Source of the DNA: Thermococcus henrietii
GTDB lineage: Archaea > Methanobacteriota_B > Thermococci > Thermococcales > Thermococcaceae
DNA length: 64,000 nt
Assembly (NCBI RefSeq): GCF_900198835.1
Contig: NZ_LT900021.1
Location: 868,001 to 932,000, forward strand
Reading direction: 5' to 3'
Made by a program: the position numbers and the translations under genes
Notes under the pieces: model-generated
The model's input: only the letters and a program-made list of their open reading frames with translations
The model's database searches: none
Told to the model about the DNA's origin: nothing
In this document: positions 8,886 to 16,749 of the stretch, in pieces
Layout: every line of letters begins with the position of its first letter
How positions within the stretch are numbered: position 1 is the stretch's first letter

Positions 8886-9624
8886 TCTGACCGCCTCCGG
8901 TGTTGCCCCGGTTGAACTTTAACGATAAAAACCTTTTCAGCCTTCCTGGGTCGTCGGAAATAACCGCATCCGCAAGGGGGACAAAGCGTGGAATCCATCC
9001 CAGCTCGTTCATTCTGTAGTTCCAGAGCCAGACCCTTAGACCTTTCCTGTGATAAAGCCGAAGGAGGATTTCAAGCCCCCGGGCTCCAATGTATCGGGCG
9101 ACGTCTATGGGAACATGGACCGAGTAGAGGCCCGTTTTAGTCAGGACCCTCACTGGGCTCGTCGGGGTCGTGATAGATAGGCCAATCCTGCAGTTCGGGC
9201 ATTCTCTAACTGCTCTCATGGCGAGTTTCGGGTCGTCCGTTGAGATAATGACCCTTCCCAGGAGGTTTTTCCGCTCAAGCTCCTCGAGCAGGGGTGGAAG
9301 CGCGTTCGGGTCCTTAAGGTCGGCGTTCATGACCTTCGGTGAGAGCTCCAAAACTCTGTTGAGGGTTGGGACGAGCTTTCCGAGGGGGTGCAGGCGTAGG
9401 AGTTCCCTGTATGTTACCGTTTCCACCCTGTAGTTTCTCCCGTCTGCCTTGAACTCCCCGTCGTGAAGCACCACGAGTCTTCCGTCCGCGGTCACCCTGA
9501 CGTCGAACTCTATTCCATCTGCGTATTTTAACGCCCTTTTAAAAGCCGGTAGTGTGTTTTCTAAGTGTCCCCTAAATCCCCTGTGCCCTAGGATGAGTTG
9601 AAACTCATTGTTCGGGGATGTCAT
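8869..9624 (-). CDS. Glycerophosphodiester phosphodiesterase (copy 2)
   Basis: A 251-residue GDPD-family protein with [20 protein letters not shown], the [18 protein letters not shown] segment and the NADLKD motif. It is clearly homologous to copy 1 but distant enough to suggest an old duplication or a different lipid head-group preference. In copy 2 the usual HD-E triad at the end of the second motif reads HDGE. The gene is the first of a two-gene operon and is divergent from the MFS carrier, with a shared TATA-like element between them. Confidence 0.88.
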   Translation of the reverse strand: MTSPNNEFQLILGHRGFRGHLENTLPAFKRALKYADGIEFDVRVTADGRLVVLHDGEFKADGRNYRVETVTYRELLRLHPLGKLVPTLNRVLELSPKVMNADLKDPNALPPLLEELERKNLLGRVIISTDDPKLAMRAVRECPNCRIGLSITTPTSPVRVLTKTGLYSVHVPIDVARYIGARGLEILLRLYHRKGLRVWLWNYRMNELGWIPRFVPLADAVISDDPGRLKRFLSLKFNRGNTGGGQNVGKR

Positions 9625-9654
9625 CTTTACTACCGCCCAGAAATGAACTCACAA

Positions 9655-9665
9655 GGCTTAAAAGT
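9655..9665. promoter_or_regulatory. TATA-like element usable on both strands between gdpD copy 2 and the MFS gene
   Basis: The plus strand reads GGCTTAAAAGT, and the complement reads ACTTTTAAGCC, so a TATA-like octamer exists in both directions. It lies about 26 nt before predicted starts near 9686 (plus, MFS gene) and 9635 (minus, phosphodiesterase). Orientation in archaea depends on the flanking BRE, which I cannot score reliably here. Confidence 0.5.
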
Positions 9666-9710
9666 TTCCGGAGGGTACAAAGGGATATCGAGCTAAACCG
9701 GGGGATGCAG

Positions 9711-11021
9711 ATGGTGGAAGGAAAGGAGAGGTTGAGCCTCGGGACGGTTCTCGGCCTTGCCCTTCTGGGCTTCAGCATGAGCACTGGATGGGGCTTAAAC
9801 AAGGGAATATCCTTTAAACTGCTTCAAAACGGCTACACCAACTCGGCCTTTGTAATAGGCGCCGTCCTCTCACTTCAGGGTTTAATGGGAATCTTCGTGC
9901 CCATCTTAATGGGCTACTACAGTGACCTCAGGCGTTCCGGCAGGGGGAGGAGGACACCCTTCATTCTCGCCGGAGGTATCTTCGCGGGTCTTGTCATACT
10001 TGGGGTGTATCTGAGTTACGTAGCCGGTGCACCGTTGCTTGCCTTTGCAACTATGCTGGCCCTGTTTTACTTCGCTATGTACTTCTACGTGGCCCAGTAC
10101 CGTTCCCTTATGCCTGACGTTGTCCCCAGCGGGGAGCGAGGAAGGGCAAGCGGAATAATAACGCTGTTCGAGTGGGCCGGCAACCTGTTCATCTTCGGAA
10201 TACTCGCCCTTTTGATAGTTAGGGCCTCAAAGCTAACGGGGCTTGATAACGAGATTAACGCCCTCATAAAAGCCGGCTACATGTGGATTCCATTCACGCT
10301 GGTTGCGGGTCTTCTAATGGTCTCGGCGCTTGTCGTGTACTTCAAGGTTAGGGAGCCTGACTTTCCTGAGGAACTGCCTGAGGAGGGTCTCACCGACTAC
10401 CTGCGCTCCATCGTCGCCGACAGGGACTTTCTCAAGTTCTACTCCGCCCAAATACTTTGGTGGATGAGCTTCGAGTTCGTTGCCGTCTTCATGTTCGGAA
10501 TTCTGGAGTCGGTCCTTGGAACCAAGGACGTCACCGCCCTCGGGAACGCGATAATGGCCCTCTTCAACGTCACGGTGCTCGTGGGAGCGGTCGTAGGAGG
10601 TCCTCTCTACGACAGAATGGGGAGGAGGAAGTCGATAGTCCTCGGCGGCGTGATATTCCTTCTGCCCTTCCTCGCCGGCTGGTTCATTCACACCAAACTT
10701 CAGATAACGGCCCTCATTGGCTTTGCGGGCATTGGATGGGGAATGCTGATGGCAACGTCTTGGCCCGTTATCGGCGACCTGCTCACCAAATACGAGCGTG
10801 AAGCCTTCAACGGCCGCTATTACGGCTTCTTTGAGGCCACCAAGGCGTTTCCCGTTCTCGTTGCTGGGCTGTTGGGTGGAGGCATAGTCCAGCTCGCGGG
10901 GGGCAACTACAAGGTTCTGTTTCCGGTGGGTGCGATATTTATTTTAATAGCCCTCCCGCTGATATGGGGAATGAAGAACCTCGATGAACTGTCTGGAGGA
11001 AGCCCAAAGTCGAGGCAATAG
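9711..11021 (+). CDS. Major facilitator superfamily transporter
   Basis: A 436-residue, about 12-TM carrier. The loop between helices 2 and 3 has the MFS signature region MGYYSDLRRSGRGRRTPFI, and the half-way loop repeats the theme as YDRMGRRKSIVLGG. The overall feel is that of the sugar or disaccharide branch (GPH/SLC45-like), but the substrate is not readable. ATG 9711 was chosen because the GGGGG block sits about six bases before it. ATG 9705 would abut that block. It is divergent from the phosphodiesterase operon, so a role in uptake of a glycerol-containing compound is possible. Confidence 0.8.
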   Translation: MVEGKERLSLGTVLGLALLGFSMSTGWGLNKGISFKLLQNGYTNSAFVIGAVLSLQGLMGIFVPILMGYYSDLRRSGRGRRTPFILAGGIFAGLVILGVYLSYVAGAPLLAFATMLALFYFAMYFYVAQYRSLMPDVVPSGERGRASGIITLFEWAGNLFIFGILALLIVRASKLTGLDNEINALIKAGYMWIPFTLVAGLLMVSALVVYFKVREPDFPEELPEEGLTDYLRSIVADRDFLKFYSAQILWWMSFEFVAVFMFGILESVLGTKDVTALGNAIMALFNVTVLVGAVVGGPLYDRMGRRKSIVLGGVIFLLPFLAGWFIHTKLQITALIGFAGIGWGMLMATSWPVIGDLLTKYEREAFNGRYYGFFEATKAFPVLVAGLLGGGIVQLAGGNYKVLFPVGAIFILIALPLIWGMKNLDELSGGSPKSRQ

Positions 11022-11047
11022 AAGAAACAGAGGTGGGGGTATGAGGT

Positions 11048-11908
11048 GTGCTCTGGGCCGTTTTGATTTTTCTCCTCGTTCTGTTCCTGGCTTTTTCAGC
11101 ATTCGTCGCATACAAGATGGTAAAACCGCCCCGCTTCATCGGAGACTGGACGCCGAAGGACCTCGGCTACGATTACGAGGACGTCACCATCGAGACAAGG
11201 GACGGTTTGAAGCTCAGCGCCTGGTGGGTTCCCAATGGTGAAAAAACGGTTATTCCCCTCCACGGCTACACGAGGAGCAGGTGGGACAAAGTTTACATGA
11301 AGCAGACCACTGAGTTCCTGCTCAACGAGGGCTACAGCGTCCTAGTCTTCGATTTCAGGGCCCACGGAAAGAGCGAGGGGAAGTTCACCACCGTCGGCGA
11401 CAGGGAACTGGTGGATGTCCTCTCGGCAGTTGACTGGCTTAAGAAGAACCACCCCGAGAAGGCCGAGAAGATAGGTCTCATCGGCTTCTCAATGGGTGCG
11501 GTCGTCACCATAAGGGCACTCGCCGAGGACGATAGGGTCACCTGCGGCGTCGCGGATTCGCCTCCGATTTACCTCGACAAGACCGGCGCGAGAGGCCTGA
11601 AGTACTTCGCGAACCTCCCGGAGTGGCTCTACACCTTCGTCAAGCCGTTTACCGTTCTCTTCAGCGGGGCCAAGGAGCTCAACATGTTAGAGTACGCGGA
11701 TAAAGTTAGAAAGCCGCTCCTCCTTATAGCCGGCGAGAAGGACCCCCTCGTAAGGCCTGAGGAAGTGAGGGAGTTCTACGAGCGGAACAAGAAGGTAAAC
11801 CCGAACGTTGAGCTGTGGGTCACGGATGCACCGCACGTCAGGACGCTGAAGTTCCACCCTGAGGCGTGGAAGGCCAGGGTAAAGGGGTTCCTTGAGAGAT
11901 ACCTCTAG
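11048..11908 (+). CDS. Membrane-anchored alpha/beta hydrolase
   Basis: A 286-residue protein with one N-terminal membrane helix (AVLIFLLVLFLAFSAFVAY) followed by an alpha/beta hydrolase fold. The nucleophile elbow is GFSMGA, the oxyanion region is LHGYTRSRWD, the acid lies in AGEKDPLV, and a late His is in DAPHVRTLKFHP. It resembles Thermococcales esterases or peptidases of the same length. GTG 11048 follows a GAGGTGGGGG Shine-Dalgarno. It lies 26 bases downstream of the MFS gene and may share its transcript. The substrate is unknown. Confidence 0.85.
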   Translation: MLWAVLIFLLVLFLAFSAFVAYKMVKPPRFIGDWTPKDLGYDYEDVTIETRDGLKLSAWWVPNGEKTVIPLHGYTRSRWDKVYMKQTTEFLLNEGYSVLVFDFRAHGKSEGKFTTVGDRELVDVLSAVDWLKKNHPEKAEKIGLIGFSMGAVVTIRALAEDDRVTCGVADSPPIYLDKTGARGLKYFANLPEWLYTFVKPFTVLFSGAKELNMLEYADKVRKPLLLIAGEKDPLVRPEEVREFYERNKKVNPNVELWVTDAPHVRTLKFHPEAWKARVKGFLERYL

Positions 11909-11942
11909 AAAGGTTTTTACATCCCCTTTCCTTCTACCTCTG

Positions 11943-12695
11943 ATGAAGAGACGGTTCACGTTTGCGGTAACTGTGGGTGTCCTGTTTCTAGTTCTGCTCT
12001 CCTCCAGTTCCCTCTCTAGACCCGCCTATCTTCTCGAATTCGGGCGCTTCGCAATCCTCCTCCACGACGTCAGTCCCGGCTACCTTCCCCAGTTGAGACA
12101 GATAACGGCCGTTATCGATGAGTACGGCTTCCAGAACGAGACTTACCTTTTCGTAATTCCTGACCACGGCGGGAAGATGCCGATGTGGAGGTATAAGGGC
12201 TTCATAGCGTTTCTTGAGGAGCTTAAGCGCGAGGGCTACCACATCGAGCTCCACGGCTACACCCACATCGGCGACGAGTTCAACTGCAACGCGACTGTCG
12301 CCGAGAGAAAGCTTGAGTTGGGTCTGAGGGCGCTCTCCTACCTTAACGTCACGCCGAAATACTTCATCGCCCCCCGCTACACCCTCTCAAATGCCGCGCT
12401 GGAGGTTCTACTCAGGCACAACATAACTGTCATCGGTGAGGACTTCATCTACTTCCCGAACGGGACCGTTGAGCCGATTTACAACAGGGAGTACACGTGG
12501 TACTTGCCCTCTTTTCTGCTCCCATACGAGCTCGTTAGTGCAGAGAGCGCCTACGCAAACATCAATGGGACGTTCTTCCTCTCAATCCACCCGAAGGCCG
12601 TTAACAACAGAGCCGGAATGGAGTTTCTGAGGGGGTTTCTCGCCTTCGTGAAAAAGGAAAGGGTTCATTCGAGCCGTTTAACGGCCCAGCCGTAA
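11943..12695 (+). CDS. DUF2334 polysaccharide-deacetylase-like secreted protein
   Basis: A 250-residue protein starting MKRRFTFAVTVGVLFLVLLSSS, a signal peptide or membrane anchor. The mature part has the DUF2334 marks of the NodB-like deacetylase fold: LLHDVSPGY (metal-site Asp), IELHGYTH (His metal ligands) and a late SIHPKA. Several Asn-Xaa-Ser/Thr sites fit an outside location. ATG 11943 was preferred to an upstream in-frame start that overlaps the hydrolase gene. No good Shine-Dalgarno precedes it, so the message may be leaderless. The 3' end overlaps the convergent ABC permease gene by 31 bases. Confidence 0.8.
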   Translation: MKRRFTFAVTVGVLFLVLLSSSSLSRPAYLLEFGRFAILLHDVSPGYLPQLRQITAVIDEYGFQNETYLFVIPDHGGKMPMWRYKGFIAFLEELKREGYHIELHGYTHIGDEFNCNATVAERKLELGLRALSYLNVTPKYFIAPRYTLSNAALEVLLRHNITVIGEDFIYFPNGTVEPIYNREYTWYLPSFLLPYELVSAESAYANINGTFFLSIHPKAVNNRAGMEFLRGFLAFVKKERVHSSRLTAQP

Positions 12696-13861
12696 ACCGC
12701 GACCGCAACCGCGAGGGTGCCTATGCTGACGGCGGCTAGGGGAAGCAGGTCCCCGACAACGTTGCCCGGGGAGACGTGGTAGATTTCCAGCAGGCGGAAG
12801 TCCTTTAGGGCCCTTCCAATTGGGAAGTAGTCCACGAAGGGCCTTGCCCAGTTCGGGAGCGTGCTCGGCGGAACCACTATTCCAGCTAAAAACATCATCG
12901 GCCACGAGACGAGGTTTATGGCCGCGCTGGTCGCCCTTATGCTCCTCGTGAGCATCGCTATCGCCAGACCAAGCCCCATTGAAAACGCCCCTGCCGTCAG
13001 CAATAGCGCCCATCCGAGCGGACTTGGAATTATCGTCGCCCCGAAGGCAACCCGGGAAAAGATTATCAGCGCAACTATGCTCCCGAAAATCACGACCGTC
13101 GTCGAGAGAAGCTTTCCAAGGAGAAAGTCCCATGCCGTCGCCGGGGAAGCCGCGATGCGCCTGAGCGTTCCCTTTTCAATCTCCCTGAGCGTGCCGTTGC
13201 CGATTAGGCTCATCGTCGCGAAGAGGAACTGGATTCCCATGACCCCCGCGAGGAAGAAGAGCACCGGTTTGGGCTTCTCTCCGTTTACCTCTTTTTCCTC
13301 AACCGTTAAAGGGTTCGCCGTCCCCCAGATGAGCGGGGTGAGCCTCTCGGAGGTGTTCCTGGGGAGCAGTCTCTCGACTACGGCCGTCAGGTGGCCGGCC
13401 CTCCGAACCGCGAGCTCCCTTGAAAAGCCCGAGAAGAAGCCCTCAATTGCACCTTTCGCTATCTGATACTCCTGCGGGTCGCTCTCGTCGTAGTAGACGA
13501 GGACCTTTGCGGGCAGGCCAGAGCTGACGTTCTCACCGAAGCCCCGGGGGAAGACGATTACCGCGTCGAGCTTCCCGGACTTGAGGGCGCTCAGGGCTTT
13601 CCCAGCGCTCCCGAATTCCTCGACTTTAAAGAGGTGCCTTCCGTCAATTGTTACGTTCGACATGTACGCGACGACCCTCCCGGCGTCCCCTCCAACAACG
13701 CCGACCTTCACCGTCACCGGGGGGCTTGTGTGACCCCAGATTCCGCCCATGACGAGGAGCCACATCATGGGGAAGACGATAATCCAGAAGACCGTCATCT
13801 TCTCCCTGCCTATCTCGCGCAAATCCTTGACGAGGATTCCCTTGACTGCCCGGACTTTCAT
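12665..13861 (-). CDS. ABC-2 type transporter permease
   Basis: A 398-residue membrane protein with the ABC-2/DrrB-like plan: an N-terminal helix (MTVFWIIVFPMMWLLVMGGIWG), a large extracytoplasmic domain of about 170 residues, then five membrane helices. It is coupled to the ATPase gene upstream by a 4-base overlap, giving one exporter. Such systems export drugs, lipids or other small hydrophobic compounds, but the cargo here is unknown. Confidence 0.88.
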   Translation of the reverse strand: MKVRAVKGILVKDLREIGREKMTVFWIIVFPMMWLLVMGGIWGHTSPPVTVKVGVVGGDAGRVVAYMSNVTIDGRHLFKVEEFGSAGKALSALKSGKLDAVIVFPRGFGENVSSGLPAKVLVYYDESDPQEYQIAKGAIEGFFSGFSRELAVRRAGHLTAVVERLLPRNTSERLTPLIWGTANPLTVEEKEVNGEKPKPVLFFLAGVMGIQFLFATMSLIGNGTLREIEKGTLRRIAASPATAWDFLLGKLLSTTVVIFGSIVALIIFSRVAFGATIIPSPLGWALLLTAGAFSMGLGLAIAMLTRSIRATSAAINLVSWPMMFLAGIVVPPSTLPNWARPFVDYFPIGRALKDFRLLEIYHVSPGNVVGDLLPLAAVSIGTLAVAVAVYGWAVKRLE

Positions 13862-14739
13862 TCCAGCCCCCTCCCGGTCAGCTTTATGAAGACGTCTTCG
13901 AGCGTCGGCTCCTCGACCTTAACGAGCCTGATTTCACTTCCAGCCCTCACGAGGGCCTCGATGATTCTCGGTAGTTCCCTCCTCGGGTTCTCAACCTTGA
14001 GTCTGAGCGGGTTTTCGCCGAGAACCTCAACGCCCTCGGGGAGTCCCTCAACGCTCAGCTCGCCCTCTATGTGGACGACGCTCCCCTCACCGACGAGACG
14101 CTTCAGCTCGTCAACCGTTCCGACCGCGATTACTTTACCTTCGTTGATTATCGCCACTCTGTCGGCCAGCTTCTCCGCCTCCTCCATGTAGTGGGTCGCT
14201 ATGATTACGGTCTTTCCCTCCCGCCTGAAGCGCCTGATTATTTCCCAGAGCTCCCTCCTTGCCGGAACATCAAGACCGTTCGAGGGTTCGTCGAGTATCA
14301 GGATTTTCGGCTCGTGGAGGAGGGCTATCGCCAGGTTCAGCTTCTTCCTCTGTCCCCCGCTCAGTTCCTTGGTCTTTTTGTCCGCGGGGAGGCTGAACTC
14401 CTCGATTAGTTCATCAATTCTCCCCATTGGCGCGTCGTAGAGGTCGGCGTAGAAGCTCATGTTCTCCCTCACCGTCAGGATGTCGTAGGCTATGCTCTCC
14501 TGCGGAACGTAACCAATCAGCCGGGCCGTTTCCTTTGAGAGGGGCTTTCCGAAGACGAGAACTTCCCCTGAGTCGTAGTGGAGCCCTTCCACTAAAATTC
14601 TTATCAGCGTCGTCTTTCCGGCACCGTTGGGTCCGAGCAGTGCGAAGACCTCACCCTCCTCTACCTCTAAGTTTATCCCCCTGAGGGCAAGGAAGTTTCC
14701 GTAACTCTTCCTGAGGTTTCTAACATTTAACGCCCTCAT
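13858..14739 (-). CDS. ABC transporter ATP-binding protein
   Basis: A 293-residue ATPase with Walker A GPNGAGKTT, Q-loop VPQESIAYD, signature LSGGQRKKLNLA, Walker B ILILDEPSNGLD and the switch His in IIATHYMEEAE. The C-terminal extension after residue 230 is usual for DrrA-type exporters. It energises the permease encoded immediately downstream. The start codon and Shine-Dalgarno lie inside one arm of an inverted repeat (14739-14771), described separately. Confidence 0.92.
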   Translation of the reverse strand: MRALNVRNLRKSYGNFLALRGINLEVEEGEVFALLGPNGAGKTTLIRILVEGLHYDSGEVLVFGKPLSKETARLIGYVPQESIAYDILTVRENMSFYADLYDAPMGRIDELIEEFSLPADKKTKELSGGQRKKLNLAIALLHEPKILILDEPSNGLDVPARRELWEIIRRFRREGKTVIIATHYMEEAEKLADRVAIINEGKVIAVGTVDELKRLVGEGSVVHIEGELSVEGLPEGVEVLGENPLRLKVENPRRELPRIIEALVRAGSEIRLVKVEEPTLEDVFIKLTGRGLE

Positions 14740-14771
14740 TCTCCCACCGGTTTAAGAAAAGGTGGGGAGAA
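14739..14771. repeat. Inverted repeat spanning the start of the ABC exporter operon
   Basis: The arms TTCTCCCACC (14739-14748) and GGTGGGGAGAA (14761-14771) are nearly complementary. The segment lies between the minus-strand TATA box (about 14771-14780, TTTTAAATT) and the ATG. Only one arm would be in the transcript, so an operator is more likely than an RNA hairpin. One arm is also the Shine-Dalgarno, which lowers its significance. Confidence 0.4.
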
Positions 14772-14772
14772 T

Positions 14773-15570
14773 TTAAAACCCCCCGAAACTCTGGAATTCA
14801 GAGTAAACCTCGCCGGCGATTCTTTTGTTAGGGCGGCTGAATACGAGAACCTCGGAAACCCCGGCAACGCCGTGTTCCCCGGGCGTTATCAGCTCCGCTT
14901 TTCTGAAGAAAATCCTCCCCAGTGTGAGCTGCGATGCCAAATCCCATGGCCTTAACTTCATCTCCGCTATCCTCTCGAACCCCGGCAGCTTGTAGTAGCC
15001 CCTCTCCTCCATTCCCCTCATGACGTCGTAGCCCTCGTGGAGGGAAACCACCGCGTAATCGCGGGCCTTCTGCTCCACCAGAAAATCCCTGTACGCGGAG
15101 CCGTAGAGGAACAGCTTTATCCGGTCAGTTTCTTCGACGAGGAAAACTCCGTCCTCACCCAGAACCAAGGCGACTCCGGAGAAGAGCCTGGCCGCCTGGA
15201 ACGGGTCGAAGTGCGGCATCGTGTGCCCCCAGAGAACTGCCACATCGTGTTCCTCCACCAGCGAAGGAAGCTCCAGCGCGTTCCCGGTGACGAGCCTGAG
15301 CTCCGGATTTATGCCCGCGAGTTCAAGCCACTTCTTAGCCTTCCCCAAGTCCTCCCCTCTCGCCTCCACCAGCGTCAGCCTCGAGGCGGAGAGGGCCTTC
15401 GCGGCCGCTACACCAGCGATACCCGTTCCGGCGCAGACGTCGAGGACGCTTGACGCATCAACTTCCTGCCCCTCGAAAAAGCGGACCATTGCTTCGAATC
15501 TCCTCAGGGCCCTTCCATCCTCCGGGTCCATCCACCATCTGAGATGGCGGTAGAACTCCTCGAGGGACAT
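14773..15570 (-). CDS. Class I SAM-dependent methyltransferase
   Basis: A 265-residue protein with the Rossmann-like SAM site LDVCAGTGIAGVAAAKA followed by an acidic LVEARGEDL strand end and the motif IV region DVAVLWGHTMPHFDP. It starts MSLEEFYRHLRWWMDPEDGRAL, with a helical cap typical of small-molecule methyltransferases. The methyl acceptor cannot be predicted. It is transcribed in the same direction as the ABC exporter operon but has its own 33-base gap and is probably separate. Confidence 0.85.
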   Translation of the reverse strand: MSLEEFYRHLRWWMDPEDGRALRRFEAMVRFFEGQEVDASSVLDVCAGTGIAGVAAAKALSASRLTLVEARGEDLGKAKKWLELAGINPELRLVTGNALELPSLVEEHDVAVLWGHTMPHFDPFQAARLFSGVALVLGEDGVFLVEETDRIKLFLYGSAYRDFLVEQKARDYAVVSLHEGYDVMRGMEERGYYKLPGFERIAEMKLRPWDLASQLTLGRIFFRKAELITPGEHGVAGVSEVLVFSRPNKRIAGEVYSEFQSFGGF

Positions 15571-15688
15571 CAGACCACCGGGGCACTACGGCACGGGTCT
15601 TAAAACGCTTGGGCCTCGGCTAACCCTCTTCTCATCACCGTCAGCGTGGCTAACGCTCGTCATCGGCCGTCATAGGTTGTCCACAGGG

Positions 15689-15698
15689 TTTAAAAAGG
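15689..15698 (+). promoter_or_regulatory. TATA box for the candidate C/D box sRNA
   Basis: The sequence TTTAAAAAGG centred near 15693 places a start at about 15719, two bases before the proposed C box. This spacing is what an independently transcribed sRNA needs. Confidence 0.5.
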
Positions 15699-15716
15699 CA
15701 CTGGAGAATTGAACCG

Positions 15717-15779
15717 GGGGATGACGAGCGTTTACCGGTCTGAGTGCTACCGGATGATGAGACTGGCACTGGCCGACCC
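15717..15779 (+). ncRNA. Candidate C/D box sRNA (2'-O-methylation guide) 1
   Basis: The order of elements fits an archaeal C/D box guide: GGG stem, C box ATGACGA 15721-15727, 12-nt guide 15728-15739, D' box CTGA 15740-15743, 10-nt spacer, perfect C' box ATGATGA 15754-15760, 12-nt guide 15761-15772, D box CCGA 15773-15776, CCC stem. Both guides are exactly 12 nt. The D guide can pair with an rRNA-like CTGGTGCCAGCC segment (universal 16S 515 region) allowing two G-U pairs and one A-C mismatch. The C and D boxes each differ from consensus at one base. The surrounding gap 15571-15820 has no gene otherwise. Confidence 0.6.
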
Positions 15780-15820
15780 AACCGAAAGACGTAAAAACTA
15801 TTTTCCTTAGAATTTAACCG

Positions 15821-16030
15821 GTGGTGAACGTGGATTTCGCTCTGTTCATGGAGCGATATGGGTACAAGATTCTCCTCGTGGTTTTGTTTGGCGGAGCCTT
15901 TGCCTTTGTCCTCGGTGCATTGGGCTACGGCCTCCACAGGATGGGGCACTACTCACTGGGCGAGACTGGATTTTTCATAGGTCTACTCGTGATTGCCTCT
16001 GTAATCGTTGCCATCACCCGGGGAAGATAG
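15821..16030 (+). CDS. Small two-helix membrane protein
   Basis: A 69-residue hydrophobic protein with two predicted membrane helices (ILLVVLFGGAFAFVLGALGYGL and GFFIGLLVIASVIVAI) joined by a short HRMGHYSLGE loop and ending in RGR. No family is recognised. The start is uncertain: GTG 15821, GTG 15824 and GTG 15830 are in frame, and the GGTGGTGA block is either the Shine-Dalgarno or the start itself. A TATA-like AAAAACTA about 25 nt upstream would make the message nearly leaderless. Confidence 0.6.
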   Translation: MVNVDFALFMERYGYKILLVVLFGGAFAFVLGALGYGLHRMGHYSLGETGFFIGLLVIASVIVAITRGR

Positions 16031-16046
16031 TAAAAACCAGAGGGGT

Positions 16047-16715
16047 TCAGGGGACCTTCACAGGCTCCCCAAAGGCCCTATCCCCTGCGTCTCCGAGGCC
16101 TGGCAGGATGTAGCCCTTGTCGTTCAGCTCCCTGTCGACCTTGGCAACGAACACCTCGACCTCAGGGTGCCTCTCCTTTATCCGCTCTATTCCTTCGGGG
16201 GCCGCGAGGACGCCCACGACAACTAGGCGCTTCGGCCTTCCGTAGCGCTTGACCTCGTCGAGGACCTTAATCAGCGTCGAGCCGGTTGCTATCATCGGGT
16301 CGGCGACTATAACGGTATCCTCGGGCCTTATCTCCGGAATCTTGACGTAGTTCATCTCAATCTCGAACTTTGGGGCCTTTCCACGCGATGCCGAGACAAT
16401 GCCGACGCGCGCGTGGTCGAGCACCTTGATGAGGCCCTCCATCAGCGGAATTGCCGCGCGGAGAACTGTTATTATGACCACGTTGCGCCTGTCTCTGACG
16501 ATTACACCCTCTGTCTCTTCGAGCGGGGTCTTGACCGGAACCCTCTCGGTTTCCATCGTTTTCGTCAGCTCGTAGGCCATGTAGCGGCCGAGCTTAACGA
16601 GGCCCTTCCTAAAGGCTATCGGCCCTGTTCTCTCATCACGAAGCTCCGTCAGAATCTCCATCAAAAACGGGCTGTCCTCGAAGGAGTAAACGCCTTCCCA
16701 CCTTTCGGCCTTCAT
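16047..16715 (-). CDS. upp: Uracil phosphoribosyltransferase
   Basis: A 222-residue type I phosphoribosyltransferase that converts uracil and PRPP to UMP in pyrimidine salvage. The PRPP loop reads [19 protein letters not shown], the flexible arm has the [19 protein letters not shown] segment of the family, and the uracil site [16 protein letters not shown] is near the C-terminus. ATG 16715 follows a GGCGGTGA Shine-Dalgarno. A longer in-frame start lacks support. It is followed by the tandem MATE genes on the same strand upstream. Confidence 0.93.
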   Translation of the reverse strand: MKAERWEGVYSFEDSPFLMEILTELRDERTGPIAFRKGLVKLGRYMAYELTKTMETERVPVKTPLEETEGVIVRDRRNVVIITVLRAAIPLMEGLIKVLDHARVGIVSASRGKAPKFEIEMNYVKIPEIRPEDTVIVADPMIATGSTLIKVLDEVKRYGRPKRLVVVGVLAAPEGIERIKERHPEVEVFVAKVDRELNDKGYILPGLGDAGDRAFGEPVKVP

Positions 16716-16749
16716 GCTCTCACCGCCCGCCACTCGGGGCGAGCCTTTA

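Noticed and set aside
15650-15949. 99-residue minus-strand open frame over candidate sRNA 1
   Set aside because: No Shine-Dalgarno or homology-like pattern; it crosses the sRNA and the small membrane protein gene.
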